Shown: positions 8,815 through 17,233, numbered from the stretch's first letter. The stretch is DNA of 64,000 nt from Ruminococcus callidus ATCC 27760 (GCF_000468015.1 NZ_KI260449.1:1-64000), one strand, 5' to 3'. Made by a program: numbers and translations. Notes: generated by a model from the sequence alone, not told the origin.

Positions 8815-9504
8815 GTGGATTATAATGCGTTCAAAACACGCTGCAAAGAAAAAGGATATTCACCCAGTTCCCTAGTTGCAGATCTGGGATTGAGTAAAAG
8901 TAATGTGACCAACTGGAAACATGGTGGGAATCCGAGTTATGCAGTGCTCATTCAAATTTCTCAAAAGCTTGAGTGTACGGTTGGATTCCTTTTGGGAGAA
9001 GAACATAGTGATAATGGTGTAGGTGCTGTGGTAAGTCAGGAGTTGTGGGGAAATGAGTTGACTTCAGCAAGAACTATTTCCTTAGAAGTAGGCAACCCTT
9101 TAAAGGATGAATATCTGAATGAGATAGCCATATTCGCCAATTGTAGCATTCTTTTCCTTTGTGGATATGAGAAAAAGTTTGTTGAAAGGCAATCATGTAG
9201 AACAACTGCAAATATAAGTGAACGTGGTTGGGATAAGCTGCTTGCGATCTTTGATAATGTAAATAATAATCCGATTATCGCTAATATGCAGATGCAGCTT
9301 AGCAGAATTGTTTTACATAACTTAGGAATTTGTTCTGGCGAGCAAATTCCCGATGAGTTTCTATGCTGCAAGGCTGATTTTATATTAAGCGATAAGAAAC
9401 ATAAAGATGCACTTAGAGATTATCCATTCAATTTTTCTGATTTGCTTGTTCTTGGTGACATTTATGAGAAAAGCGTTAGATTTATGATTTCTGGTATGGA
9501 ATAA
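8815..9504 (+). CDS. XRE-family regulator
   Basis: The N-terminal Cro/CI fold (FKTRCKEKGYSPSSLVADLG, then SNVTNWKHGGNPSYAVLIQIS) is followed by about 150 residues with no known domain. I prefer the GTG at 8815 to the GTG at 8806, because GAGGAG (8801-8806) then lies 8 bases upstream. Using 8806 would bury the ribosome binding site. The gene is one of two adjacent regulators. Confidence 0.75.
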   Translation: MDYNAFKTRCKEKGYSPSSLVADLGLSKSNVTNWKHGGNPSYAVLIQISQKLECTVGFLLGEEHSDNGVGAVVSQELWGNELTSARTISLEVGNPLKDEYLNEIAIFANCSILFLCGYEKKFVERQSCRTTANISERGWDKLLAIFDNVNNNPIIANMQMQLSRIVLHNLGICSGEQIPDEFLCCKADFILSDKKHKDALRDYPFNFSDLLVLGDIYEKSVRFMISGME

Positions 9505-9557
9505 AAGCCACAGAACGCAAGATGTCATCAAAAGAAACTATTACAAGGAGAAAGAAT

Positions 9558-9908
9558 ATGAGATTTGACGATTTGAAAAAAATGCTTCGTTGTATGTCTG
9601 CTTTTCATCAGAATCCAGAAGTATCAGAAGAACAGCGATATGCAAAGGCACTAGAGCAAATGTTATTCGTGATGCAAAACGTGCAAGATGCGGCTTTTCG
9701 AGGTGGTAATGGTATTGATTTAGAACGTTTTGACTATGTTGATGTGAAAGACTGGCTGCTTTGTGATTGGATGGAGCAATTTCCGAATACAAGTGAATCT
9801 TTATGGAAAGAGATCAACACTTGCGATTATGCTATTTGGGGATTTGATTCTGCGGATTCTTATTGGAATTGCATAGAGGGAGGCGTGGATAATGACAGCT
9901 GCGTTTGA
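9558..9908 (+). CDS. Hypothetical 116-residue protein
   Basis: This small acidic protein has no recognised domain. ATG 9558 is chosen over an upstream in-frame start at 9522 because AAGGAG (9545-9550) lies 7 bases before it. It overlaps the ParB-like gene by 17 bases, suggesting coupling. Confidence 0.65.
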   Translation: MRFDDLKKMLRCMSAFHQNPEVSEEQRYAKALEQMLFVMQNVQDAAFRGGNGIDLERFDYVDVKDWLLCDWMEQFPNTSESLWKEINTCDYAIWGFDSADSYWNCIEGGVDNDSCV

Positions 9909-10857
9909 TTTGCAAACGATGCTTGGAACTTTTGAAGAAGGAAGTGAAAATAAGATTCAACAGATTCCCGTTGAAAACTTGATTCCCTATCACAATCATA
10001 AATTCCAACTTTATACCGGAGAACGAAAGGAGGATATGGAGGAAAGCATTCGTCAAAACGGGATTTTAACTCCGCTAATCGTACAGCCGTTGTCAACATC
10101 AGTACAGAAATATGAGATATTGATCGGGCATAATCGTTGGAATTGTGCGAAAAGCATTGGAAAAGCTACAGTTCCGGCAATTGTGAAGACAGGACTGACG
10201 GCGGAAGAAGCTGAGATGTATGTGATTGAGAGCAACATCATACAGCGTGGTTTCAATAATCTGAAAGTCAGTGAGCAAGCTGCTGTAATTGCACAACGGC
10301 ATCATGAAATGTTTTCCCAAGGGAAGCGAAATGATATTATTAAAGAGCTGAAAATTCTAAACGGTGAGTCTGTCGCAACTTTTGACGCATTGCGTCAAAA
10401 GTCAAATGAAGGGGTCGATACGGCAAAGAACATTGCATCTGACTACGGACTTTGCAGAACATTCGTTGTACAACTAATCAGAATCAGTAAGTTGAATGAT
10501 GATCTAAAAGAATGGATCGATAATAAAGTGCTTGCCGTTAGAAGTGGTGTAGAACTTTCTTTCTTGTCAGAAGAAGAACAGCGTATTGTTTTTGAACAAG
10601 CGAAGGATTTCAAAATTGATATGAAGATTGCAAAACAACTTCGGAACGCAGCAGGAACACTCACAAAAGAGAAAATACATGAGATCGTAAGCGGTATGTC
10701 TGATGCTCCCAAACGAAAAGCCGTGCGTGTCTCTTATAAGACCTATAGCCGGTATTTTCCGGAGGGAACAGCAACAGAGGAAATCGAAGATGTGATTTCT
10801 AAGGCACTGGCTTTCTTTTTTTCGACAAACATCGACGAAAGCAAACAAAGAGTTTAA
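9892..10857 (+). CDS. parB: ParB-like DNA-binding protein
   Basis: This 321-residue protein has an N-terminal ParB/sulfiredoxin-like domain. The motifs are IPVENLIPYHNHKFQLY, ESIRQNGILTPLIV, then the GHNRW box (GERR/GHRR equivalent) and ESNIIQRGFNNLKVSEQA. A helical DNA-binding middle follows (SDYGLCRTFVVQLIRISKL). In classic systems ParB binds parS, spreads, and stimulates ParA. The GHNRW box corresponds to the CTPase/clamp region of the family. It probably pairs with the ParA at 6686-7486. Confidence 0.88.
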   Translation: MTAAFDLQTMLGTFEEGSENKIQQIPVENLIPYHNHKFQLYTGERKEDMEESIRQNGILTPLIVQPLSTSVQKYEILIGHNRWNCAKSIGKATVPAIVKTGLTAEEAEMYVIESNIIQRGFNNLKVSEQAAVIAQRHHEMFSQGKRNDIIKELKILNGESVATFDALRQKSNEGVDTAKNIASDYGLCRTFVVQLIRISKLNDDLKEWIDNKVLAVRSGVELSFLSEEEQRIVFEQAKDFKIDMKIAKQLRNAAGTLTKEKIHEIVSGMSDAPKRKAVRVSYKTYSRYFPEGTATEEIEDVISKALAFFFSTNIDESKQRV

Positions 10858-10886
10858 TATTATTTTTGGAAACAAGCAGAATAGGA

Positions 10887-10915
10887 TTGAATTTTAATTG
10901 ATATTCTGGTATAAT
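10887..10915 (+). promoter_or_regulatory. Promoter of the surface-protein operon
   Basis: TTGAAT (10887-10892) and TATAAT (10910-10915) are 17 bases apart. TGG before the -10 box gives an extended -10 element. It lies 45 bases upstream of the start codon. Confidence 0.8.
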
Positions 10916-10959
10916 GCGAGTAGAAACAAGTAAATTGAAACAAAAAGGAGTAAAAGTAT

Positions 10960-11859
10960 ATGAAAATAAGAAAATGGGCTGTAATTTTCAGCAGTGTATG
11001 TGCAATCGCATCAATGCAGCTTACAGTAAATGCAGAAGCTGATCGGCAGGCGTTAAAGGTTGCTTTGTTGGAGTATAGTTGGGAAAACTTCACTTCTCCA
11101 TCTATGAAGCTGGGTGGTATTGAGAATTATCCAATGGTAGCATATCAATATTCTAAAATGGACGAATTTATGGAATATTATAATGATCACGGACCTTCAT
11201 ACAGTAACTCTTTGGACGATGTTGACATTACATCAGATAGAAAAATGGATGACTTTCATGAAGCTTGGCTGGATTGGTTGGAATATACCGGACCCTATGC
11301 CAGTGAAGATGCTGATGAGGAAAACGGTGTATGGGAACTGATACGGGATACCGGAACATACACATTTGTAGATGCTGGTGACACGTGGCAGCTTTGTGAT
11401 GCAGCCGGAAACATGACAGAAAGCTATGACAAATTGTATCAGTTTACATATTTGAATGAACCGTATGAAAATATGTCTCCGGAAGACTATGGCATCTACG
11501 ATGAAAACGAAGATATTATGATGTTGGACGGTGATTCAGAGGGAGAGGACAATCATGGACAGGAGAGTGCAGCAGATAGTTTTTCCAGTAGAACAGGATC
11601 TTCTAATGATACAGAAAAAAATAAAACATATCATGGTGATGATGATAATGCAACTGTAGATCATATAAATCCAAGTGGTGATGGATATTATAGTGAAGAT
11701 AATCTTTCTGAAAATACTACTGATGCAACAACAGAGCCGGCAGAGGAAACAACTGCAAACGGCACATCTATGCGTTTTGTTGTAGCAGCTGTAGCTGTTA
11801 TTGTTGGCGGAGCTGGTGGTGCTGCATTCTACTATTGGAAAAATAAGAAAAAATCGTAA
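10960..11859 (+). CDS. Secreted protein with C-terminal membrane anchor
   Basis: The 299-residue protein has a signal peptide (residues 1-27, cleavage likely after VNAEA). It has a long acidic extracellular part, a Ser/Thr/Asp-rich linker (about 190-265) and one C-terminal transmembrane helix (VVAAVAVIVGGAGGAAFYY), followed by a short positive tail (KNKKKS). It has no LPxTG sorting signal. An AAAGGAG site precedes the ATG. The layout parallels the DUF4366 protein of the same ICE (44181-44954). A role in mating-pair contact or surface exclusion is possible but not shown. Confidence 0.75.
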   Translation: MKIRKWAVIFSSVCAIASMQLTVNAEADRQALKVALLEYSWENFTSPSMKLGGIENYPMVAYQYSKMDEFMEYYNDHGPSYSNSLDDVDITSDRKMDDFHEAWLDWLEYTGPYASEDADEENGVWELIRDTGTYTFVDAGDTWQLCDAAGNMTESYDKLYQFTYLNEPYENMSPEDYGIYDENEDIMMLDGDSEGEDNHGQESAADSFSSRTGSSNDTEKNKTYHGDDDNATVDHINPSGDGYYSEDNLSENTTDATTEPAEETTANGTSMRFVVAAVAVIVGGAGGAAFYYWKNKKKS

Positions 11860-11877
11860 AGTATAGGAGCAGTGAAA

Positions 11878-12219
11878 ATGAAGTTAGACGATATGCAGCG
11901 TGTTTCGCAAATGACTGGTTGGGACGTGAGCACTCTATCAAAACTGTCTGAAGAATGTCATGTAGAATTGGTGTTTGCATTGGAATTTAAGGAGTATCAC
12001 CGATTGCACAAAATCATTGAGAATGGCTACAACTCCTATTTGTTGGGGTGTGTGTCTAATCTGACAGGTATTCCAAAAGACGAGCTGAAACGGTGTGGAG
12101 AGGCTTGTATAGAGCAACTGATCGGAGCATATGAGTTTGCAAGTGATTTGCCGGAAACAACAGAAGAAATGCTACGGCAGGAATTGATGCGAATTATTGC
12201 AGAAAAACAGGAAGGATGA
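11878..12219 (+). CDS. Hypothetical 113-residue protein
   Basis: This is a helical, Cys-containing protein of unknown family. Two similar segments stand out, SQMTGWDVSTLSKLSEECHVELVFALEF and SNLTGIPKDELKRCGEACIEQLIGAYEF, which suggests an internal duplication of about 60 residues. ATG 11878 is chosen because AGGAG (11865-11869) is 8 bases away. The GTG at 11872 would be too close. Confidence 0.65.
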   Translation: MKLDDMQRVSQMTGWDVSTLSKLSEECHVELVFALEFKEYHRLHKIIENGYNSYLLGCVSNLTGIPKDELKRCGEACIEQLIGAYEFASDLPETTEEMLRQELMRIIAEKQEG

Positions 12220-12648
12220 TTGACAGTGGATTCTATAACGATGGTATATGATACAGAAACAGAACGGTATGTTCCCAAATGGCGTTTGGAAGAATATCCG
12301 GGGATAAATCGTGATTTTAAGTTACTGTACTACAGTCCGAAACGGAAACAATATCGAGAGCTGGACTTTGAGGGGAACTATGCTGCAAAACGGCTTGGCT
12401 TTTTAATGGACGAACGTCCAGAGCAGTTAGAACAAATGCTGAATGATGGAACATTATATCTGCATCTGATGAGGATTCAGCAAAAAGCAGTAAAAGTAGT
12501 ATGGGATCAAATAATTTTGTGGGAACAAACGGATTCAGAGTTTCTGTTGACAACAGCCAATGGAGATTTTTTGAAGAAAGCTGGATTGCTGGAAAATTTT
12601 AAGGCACGAGCAGAAGAACTGATGTATCCGGCTGTGATTTATGTTTGA
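12220..12648 (+). CDS. Hypothetical 142-residue protein
   Basis: I do not recognise this protein. It is acidic and mixed alpha/beta, starting with a YDTETERYVPKW strand. It appears to start at TTG 12220 or GTG 12226, directly after the upstream stop, with AGGAAGG just before. It is probably the last gene of the operon led by the surface protein. Confidence 0.55.
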   Translation: MTVDSITMVYDTETERYVPKWRLEEYPGINRDFKLLYYSPKRKQYRELDFEGNYAAKRLGFLMDERPEQLEQMLNDGTLYLHLMRIQQKAVKVVWDQIILWEQTDSEFLLTTANGDFLKKAGLLENFKARAEELMYPAVIYV

Positions 12649-12705
12649 GTAACACTTGACTTTTTCGTTTGAGATAAACTTTCAATTGAACTTTTAATAT
12701 AACTA

Positions 12706-12734
12706 TTGACAATTTCAAGGAAATCAAGTATAAT
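12706..12734 (+). promoter_or_regulatory. Promoter of the CHAT protease gene
   Basis: TTGACA (12706-12711) and TATAAT (12729-12734) are separated by exactly 17 bases, both perfect consensus. The start codon of the CHAT gene is more than 200 bases downstream. Confidence 0.85.
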
Positions 12735-12739
12735 GATAG

Positions 12740-12949
12740 TTAAACAGCAGTGTTTATATTGAGAAATTGCTTGGTTTATGATTGGAAGTAAATCCAATGC
12801 ACAGCTTGAAAATTTTTAGCCCTGTCTTTTCGATGGGGCTATTTTGATATAAAAAGCTTTAGTTTATATATAGAAAGGCACATTATGAGACATAAGGGCA
12901 TTTCAGAGCATTTTATCGGACAATATTGTATTAGAGGAGAATTTTATAA
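12740..12949 (+). promoter_or_regulatory. Long structured leader, possible attenuator, of the CHAT gene
   Basis: The roughly 200-base leader contains the hairpin ATTGGA/TCCAAT (12781-12798). A second hairpin, AGCCC/GGGGCT (12818-12840), is followed by ATTTTG and is a weak terminator. A small reading frame at 12886-12969 (27 codons, beginning MRHKGISEHF, with AGAAAGG upstream) ends inside the CHAT coding sequence. This layout resembles leader-peptide or attenuation control of inducible cargo genes. No ligand or signal can be named. Confidence 0.45.
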
Positions 12950-15028
12950 ATGTATCATCAAATAAATGATAAAATAAATTCTATTTATTTTTACTACATA
13001 ATCGTGTTTAAATCTACAAAAAATTCAGAAAATATCAGCCCTTTACAATTTAAATCTCAATACGATGTAATTGAGAACAATAGTATGCATATGCTGGATA
13101 AGGATTTGATAAATGTAATCCCAGCTATTAAGTATGCTTTACATTTGCCAAGATTTTGCTTTGATGTGATAGATTGTCCTGAAGAAATAATGCTTAAGTG
13201 GAATGGAAACTCCCATAATATATTATTAATTCCTGATAGTCAAATTGAAAAAATAGAACATTATTTTTGTTGTGTTCAATCATATCCAACGCTTTTTATT
13301 GTTGCAGATAATTGTGATTCTGATGCTATAAAGACATGTAAAAAATATAAGCCCACTCTTGAAACGTGCAAGGTAAGTGAATTGACAGACTCGCTTCTCA
13401 ATACTCATTGGAATATACTTAGTCAAATTGTTCAACAAATGGGAGAAGTAAGTTCAACACTTTCAATTCAGCATTCTTTTTTATCAGATAATATTTTTCC
13501 TGCTTTACCTTTATTATTTTATGCAAATCAGGTTGGTGGACATGATATAATTATAAAAGAGTTAATGAAACCAGATTGCCAGATTGAAAAAGTTTGTATT
13601 GAATGGACTTGCAAATACAGTATGATGCTTGATACTTGGTCGTACTTTATAAGTAACAATATAGATAGATCGACAATAACCGAAAAACAATACATAGAAG
13701 TATCTGAACGGAACAAAAAATTTAGCAGTAGCGTTATAGCCTCATTCCCTGGTCAATCTAAAGTCCTTAAAAAAAATCATATTTCAACAAATGGCTATTC
13801 ATCAGTAGATAACCAAATAATAAGCATTATGTGTGTACACAAGGCAATTGAAAAAAACGGCATATATATCAATCTTCCAATTATTCAAGATGACGCTTTT
13901 AGACTTTTGAATGAATTAGAATCTCATTGTATTGATAGTCGAAAATATAATAACAAGTATATTTGGAACACTATCATGAAAATAGGTATGATATTAAGCA
14001 AAAATTTGAATGATTATCAAATTTTTGCTTTGAAATATTCAAAAGATATTACCTTCTTTTCTGATTTTCCAATAGGGTTAGCTATTCTTCCTAATGATGA
14101 AGTGCCGTTGCTCTGCTATAAGAGTATTACATATAGACCTTTAACTCCATTAACACGTCAGCTTGAATTTGAATTACGTCCTAATAGAAGAATAATTTTA
14201 AAATCAAAAATCACAATTGCATTTGCACAATGTATTAATGACAATGATGAAATATATGGGCATTCTGAGTATGTATACAATTTCTTAAAAAGCCACTCTA
14301 ATTGCTTTACTGTTAATCATGCTAAAATAACAACTATCAAAGAAATGATTGAATTCATAAATCAAAACAAAGATGCTGATATTATGTATATCTCAGCTCA
14401 TGGTTGGTATCAAAAAGAACAAAACATAGCCGGAATTGAAATAGGCAAGGATTTTTGGATGGCAAATGATAATCTTGTTTTTCCTCCAGTAGTAATATTA
14501 AGTGCTTGTAATGTTAGTCCACGTGGAAGAGGTGCCGTATGTATTGCTGATTTACTGATTCAAAATGGTGCAGTAGCGGTACTTGGCACATTTATTCCTA
14601 TCAATGTTATACGAAATAACATTCTAATGGTTAGACTATTTACTTATATAATTGAAATTCTTGAAAAAAGGAGAAAAACTCAAAATTTATCTCAGCTATG
14701 GAACTTTATTGTTTTTTCAAATGCGATTCATGAAATAATGAAGCAATCCAAAGGTCTTGAAAAATGGATGTATGAAAAAATCGCACCTAACAAAACGAGG
14801 TTGCATGAATTTGAATTAGAGAGATGTGTAGGTAAACTAAGACCGAATCATATTTATTCGGATACAATATCTATAATAAAGGAAATGTTAGATGATAATG
14901 GATTATCGGGAAAATACGATAGTATCTTAAATAGTAAGGATTTCTTTCCAGAGTCCTTCTTCTATCAATGGATTGGTTCTCCAGATTCGATAATAATAGA
15001 TAATGGTGAACAAGGGATTAAATTATAG
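12950..15028 (+). CDS. CHAT-domain cysteine protease, putative defence effector
   Basis: This 692-residue protein has a C-terminal CHAT (caspase-HetF-associated) peptidase domain at about residues 430-630. The catalytic dyad is visible: H484 in MYISAHGW and C520 in VVILSACNVS. The typical GAVAVLGTF strand comes after. The N-terminal 430 residues match no domain I know; no TPR, transmembrane or nucleotide-binding motif is visible. CHAT peptidases are clan CD cysteine proteases, and several serve in phage defence by cleaving a partner. No partner gene is adjacent. It is much more AT-rich than its neighbours, with its own promoter, leader and terminator, so it looks like a horizontally acquired single-gene cargo. 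Start: ATG 12950, with AGAGGAG upstream. Confidence 0.8.
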   Translation: MYHQINDKINSIYFYYIIVFKSTKNSENISPLQFKSQYDVIENNSMHMLDKDLINVIPAIKYALHLPRFCFDVIDCPEEIMLKWNGNSHNILLIPDSQIEKIEHYFCCVQSYPTLFIVADNCDSDAIKTCKKYKPTLETCKVSELTDSLLNTHWNILSQIVQQMGEVSSTLSIQHSFLSDNIFPALPLLFYANQVGGHDIIIKELMKPDCQIEKVCIEWTCKYSMMLDTWSYFISNNIDRSTITEKQYIEVSERNKKFSSSVIASFPGQSKVLKKNHISTNGYSSVDNQIISIMCVHKAIEKNGIYINLPIIQDDAFRLLNELESHCIDSRKYNNKYIWNTIMKIGMILSKNLNDYQIFALKYSKDITFFSDFPIGLAILPNDEVPLLCYKSITYRPLTPLTRQLEFELRPNRRIILKSKITIAFAQCINDNDEIYGHSEYVYNFLKSHSNCFTVNHAKITTIKEMIEFINQNKDADIMYISAHGWYQKEQNIAGIEIGKDFWMANDNLVFPPVVILSACNVSPRGRGAVCIADLLIQNGAVAVLGTFIPINVIRNNILMVRLFTYIIEILEKRRKTQNLSQLWNFIVFSNAIHEIMKQSKGLEKWMYEKIAPNKTRLHEFELERCVGKLRPNHIYSDTISIIKEMLDDNGLSGKYDSILNSKDFFPESFFYQWIGSPDSIIIDNGEQGIKL

Positions 15029-15030
15029 TA

Positions 15031-15077
15031 AACAGGCAGGTGCTTCATACATTAAGGAAGCACCTGCCTGTTTTTTG
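15031..15077 (+). terminator. Terminator of the CHAT gene
   Basis: The perfect stem AACAGGCAGGTGCTTC / GAAGCACCTGCCTGTT is followed by a T run, three bases after the stop codon. Confidence 0.92.
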
Positions 15078-15206
15078 TAATTCGTTTCTAGGCTTTAATA
15101 ATATCGATTGGAACAATACTGCTATATCAGTGTCATGTTTTGAAATTGCTTTTTTATGCTTGAATTCTTTCATTTTACAAAAATTATGTGTTTTTTGATC
15201 GGATGA

Positions 15207-15878
15207 TTATAGCGACGGTTTTCTCTTTTTATCCTGAGTGTGAGATTTATCTGATTCTTTTTGCTGCACAGCAGACTGAACTTGTTTTCTCTGCTTGCTA
15301 GAAAATGTAAAAGAAGATGGCTTTGAAGGCTGTTCATGTTGCTCTTGATGAGAGAGCAATTTCTTCTCCAGAACAGCTTCAAGCTTTTTGAAATCACAGC
15401 AACGTTTAGTAAGATTACGGGATTTCTCCGGCGTTTGAGTAACAAGAACATACAGCTTAGTTGCTTTTTTTGTGATAGATTCTATATTATTGTTACACCA
15501 GTCAAGTTGATTGTTCAACAGCTCTTTATAAGCTCGTTCTTTAGGAGAATCTCTTCTGTCAGGTCTGATGTCTAATATCCGAATTACTTCTTTTGAAACC
15601 GGAATCATGTTATTAAGATTGAGTGCTCCAATAATTTTGTTATCTGAATCTAAGATTTTTGAAAAATCCAGATCATTTTTCATTTTGCTATGTTTGGGCT
15701 TAGGCGAAGTTAGAGGAATACAATACTTATGTTGATCCATTACTATTATTATTCCTACAAATGGGCGATTCTCTTTGTGCTGTTGAGGTGACACAGACAT
15801 TACCTTATCATCGGCTTTAGCAAGATCACGAACATATTTCATGTCTAATTGATATAGATGTAATCGTTCTTTTTTCAT
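15207..15878 (-). CDS. toxN: Type III toxin, ToxN/AbiQ family endoribonuclease
   Basis: This 223-residue protein carries the family signatures: an N-terminal LYQLDMKYVRDL strand, ENRPFVGIIIVM, and HKYCIPLTSPKPKHSKMK, then DFSKI. The LTSPK segment corresponds to the catalytic Thr-Ser-Pro-Lys region. The last 55 residues are a charged, Ser/Lys-rich extension beyond the usual length of about 170. The toxin cuts RNA and is held inactive by repeats of its own antitoxin RNA. In characterised systems phage infection releases it and aborts the infection. The gene lies directly downstream of the repeats, terminator and promoter on the same strand, which is the standard type III order. A GGAGAAAAA site precedes ATG 15878. 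Confidence 0.92.
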   Translation of the reverse strand: MKKERLHLYQLDMKYVRDLAKADDKVMSVSPQQHKENRPFVGIIIVMDQHKYCIPLTSPKPKHSKMKNDLDFSKILDSDNKIIGALNLNNMIPVSKEVIRILDIRPDRRDSPKERAYKELLNNQLDWCNNNIESITKKATKLYVLVTQTPEKSRNLTKRCCDFKKLEAVLEKKLLSHQEQHEQPSKPSSFTFSSKQRKQVQSAVQQKESDKSHTQDKKRKPSL

Positions 15879-15901
15879 TTTTTCTCCTTTTTTATTCTAA
15901 C

Positions 15902-15930
15902 AAAAAGGCTGCGATAGAAATACCGCAGCC
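15902..15930 (-). terminator. Terminator between antitoxin RNA and toxN
   Basis: The stem GGCTGCG / CGCAGCC (arms within 15907-15930) is followed on the minus strand by T5. In type III systems this partial terminator sets the excess of antitoxin RNA over toxin mRNA. Confidence 0.85.
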
Positions 15931-15942
15931 TTGCTTTTAAAA

Positions 15943-16010
15943 AGTCCCACTCACAGTAGGGTCCACTGCTTTTAAAACTCCCACTCATAGTAGGGTCCAC
16001 TGCTTTTTAC
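15943..16010 (-). ncRNA. toxI: Type III antitoxin RNA (ToxI/antiQ), two repeats
   Basis: Two tandem copies, read on the minus strand, have a 34-base period and the core AGCAGTGGACCCTACT, then GAGTGGGA. The copies differ at only a few positions. The repeats lie between a minus-strand consensus promoter and the terminator ahead of toxN, as in ToxIN and AbiQ loci. Each repeat would be cut out by the toxin and fold as a pseudoknot inhibitor. Confidence 0.88.
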
Positions 16011-16058
16011 AAAGGCAAAACGCCTTCATACGATAAGTCAATGCTTATCTCCATCTTT

Positions 16059-16087
16059 ATTATACCCAAAGAAATATCATTTGTCAA
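16059..16087 (-). promoter_or_regulatory. Promoter of the toxI-toxN locus
   Basis: On the minus strand, TTGACA (16087-16082) and TATAAT (16064-16059) are separated by 17 bases, about 50 bases upstream of the first repeat. Confidence 0.88.
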
Positions 16088-16375
16088 GACCTTTTTTGAT
16101 AAAGCAATTATTTTCGATTTGGAAAACATTTACATTATGCATTCTAGGGATTGGACAGGCGTAAACATGTGTTTTTTTGATATTTTTGTCATTGTTTTAA
16201 TGTGATTAGTGATTATGTTCTTTACATGGATGCTGTTTTATTTCACTGCATAATTTGCAAATTATTTTTATTGTTCTAAAACATGATTAACAATATGTAG
16301 TTGCGAATAGTGTATAATATATTTATTGGTTCGGATGATGTACGAACTACTAAACATAATATGGGGGCATGAATT
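16088..16375. other. Intergenic region between the toxI promoter and the next plus-strand gene
   Basis: The stretch is AT-rich. It contains a plausible plus-strand -10 box, TATAAT, at 16313-16318 with no good -35. I see no gene. Confidence 0.45.
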
Positions 16376-16669
16376 ATGATTAATTACACATTAATTCGTT
16401 CCAAAAAAGATATTGTTTTTCCGATGGTTGTCCGTTTGGCTATCTCGTTAGTTTCTCGTCGGATTTCTAAATTACCTGAAACGTCAAATATTTCTGACCT
16501 GAACAGAAAAATTGAAATCTGTGCAGAACGTTGTATTTTGTTTTCTGCACGCTGTGCGTTTGAAACGTCATTGGCTTATTTCAATATGTCCATGTTCGAT
16601 GCATCGAACCGCAAATACCGCTGTGCTGTCCGTTATCTGGTTTCCGTGGATGGGGGTGTAGTTTTATGA
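16376..16669 (+). CDS. Hypothetical 97-residue protein
   Basis: I recognise no family. It is basic and helical with several cysteines. GGGGGCATGAATT precedes the ATG. It overlaps the next gene by four bases (ATGA), so the two form a small operon between the two antitoxin RNA loci. Confidence 0.5.
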   Translation: MINYTLIRSKKDIVFPMVVRLAISLVSRRISKLPETSNISDLNRKIEICAERCILFSARCAFETSLAYFNMSMFDASNRKYRCAVRYLVSVDGGVVL

Positions 16670-17010
16670 CATACTGGGAAAAGCCGCAGAAAACCACGTT
16701 ATCAATGCGTTTGACAACGGATGAAAAACGTGCAATTCAGGATGCCGCAGCTGCAGCAGGGGAAACGGTTTCGGATTTTATCCGGTTATGCTGTCAGGTT
16801 GTTCCGTCCTGTTACATTGCGAAATGTGACGTTCTGGAAACTGGGGAAAAGGTTACTATTTATTTTTCTCCGGATACCGTTCCTCGTGTCGGTGATCGTG
16901 TTACAGTTTTTTCGGATGTAATCGGGGGGAAATGTCCCGGCGTTGTGAAATCTGTTACGCCGCAGTGGGAAACCGCAGAAACATTGCGTCAGCGGTACGA
17001 AATTGAATAA
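16666..17010 (+). CDS. Ribbon-helix-helix-like small protein
   Basis: Residues 10-45 of this 114-residue protein resemble a CopG/MobC-type ribbon-helix-helix (LSMRLTTDEKRAIQDAA, then ETVSDFIRLCC). The rest is a beta-rich segment of unknown kind. It may bind DNA. It is translationally coupled to the 97-residue gene and points towards the orphan antitoxin RNA, sharing its bidirectional terminator. Confidence 0.6.
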   Translation: MTYWEKPQKTTLSMRLTTDEKRAIQDAAAAAGETVSDFIRLCCQVVPSCYIAKCDVLETGEKVTIYFSPDTVPRVGDRVTVFSDVIGGKCPGVVKSVTPQWETAETLRQRYEIE

Positions 17011-17048
17011 CTGATGGTTAGTGAACTTTCTACTTGACTATATAAATA

Positions 17049-17080
17049 AAAAAGACTGCGGATATATCCGCAGCCTTTTT
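17049..17080. terminator. Bidirectional terminator between RHH gene and orphan antitoxin RNA
   Basis: The stem CTGCGGAT/ATCCGCAG (17056-17072) has A6 on its left and T5 on its right. It can end the plus-strand operon and the minus-strand antitoxin RNA. Confidence 0.8.
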
Positions 17081-17082
17081 AA

Positions 17083-17192
17083 TTGTTTCCACTTACGGTA
17101 GGACTCACCGCTTTTATTGATTCCACTCATACAGTAGGACTCACTGCTCTTATCGGTTCCACTCACAGTAGGACTCACTGCTTTTTACAAAG
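17083..17192 (-). ncRNA. Orphan type III antitoxin RNA, three repeats
   Basis: Read on the minus strand, three tandem copies of AGCAGTGAGTCCTACTGT, then GAGTGGAA, occur with periods of 36 and 34 bases. They show the same layout as the toxI repeats at 15943-16010: promoter, AAGGC leader hairpin, repeats, terminator. The core differs (GAGTCC for GGACCC). No toxN gene lies downstream; the next minus-strand space is occupied by convergent plus-strand genes. It is therefore a complete antitoxin RNA unit without a cognate toxin. Confidence 0.8.
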
Positions 17193-17233
17193 GCGTGATG
17201 CCTTCATATGATAAATAAAAACTTATCTTTATT

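Noticed and set aside
15940-17195. Possible CRISPR arrays in the short repeats
   Set aside because: Repeats are directly adjacent with no spacers, sit with promoters and terminators, and one array precedes toxN. They are type III antitoxin RNAs.
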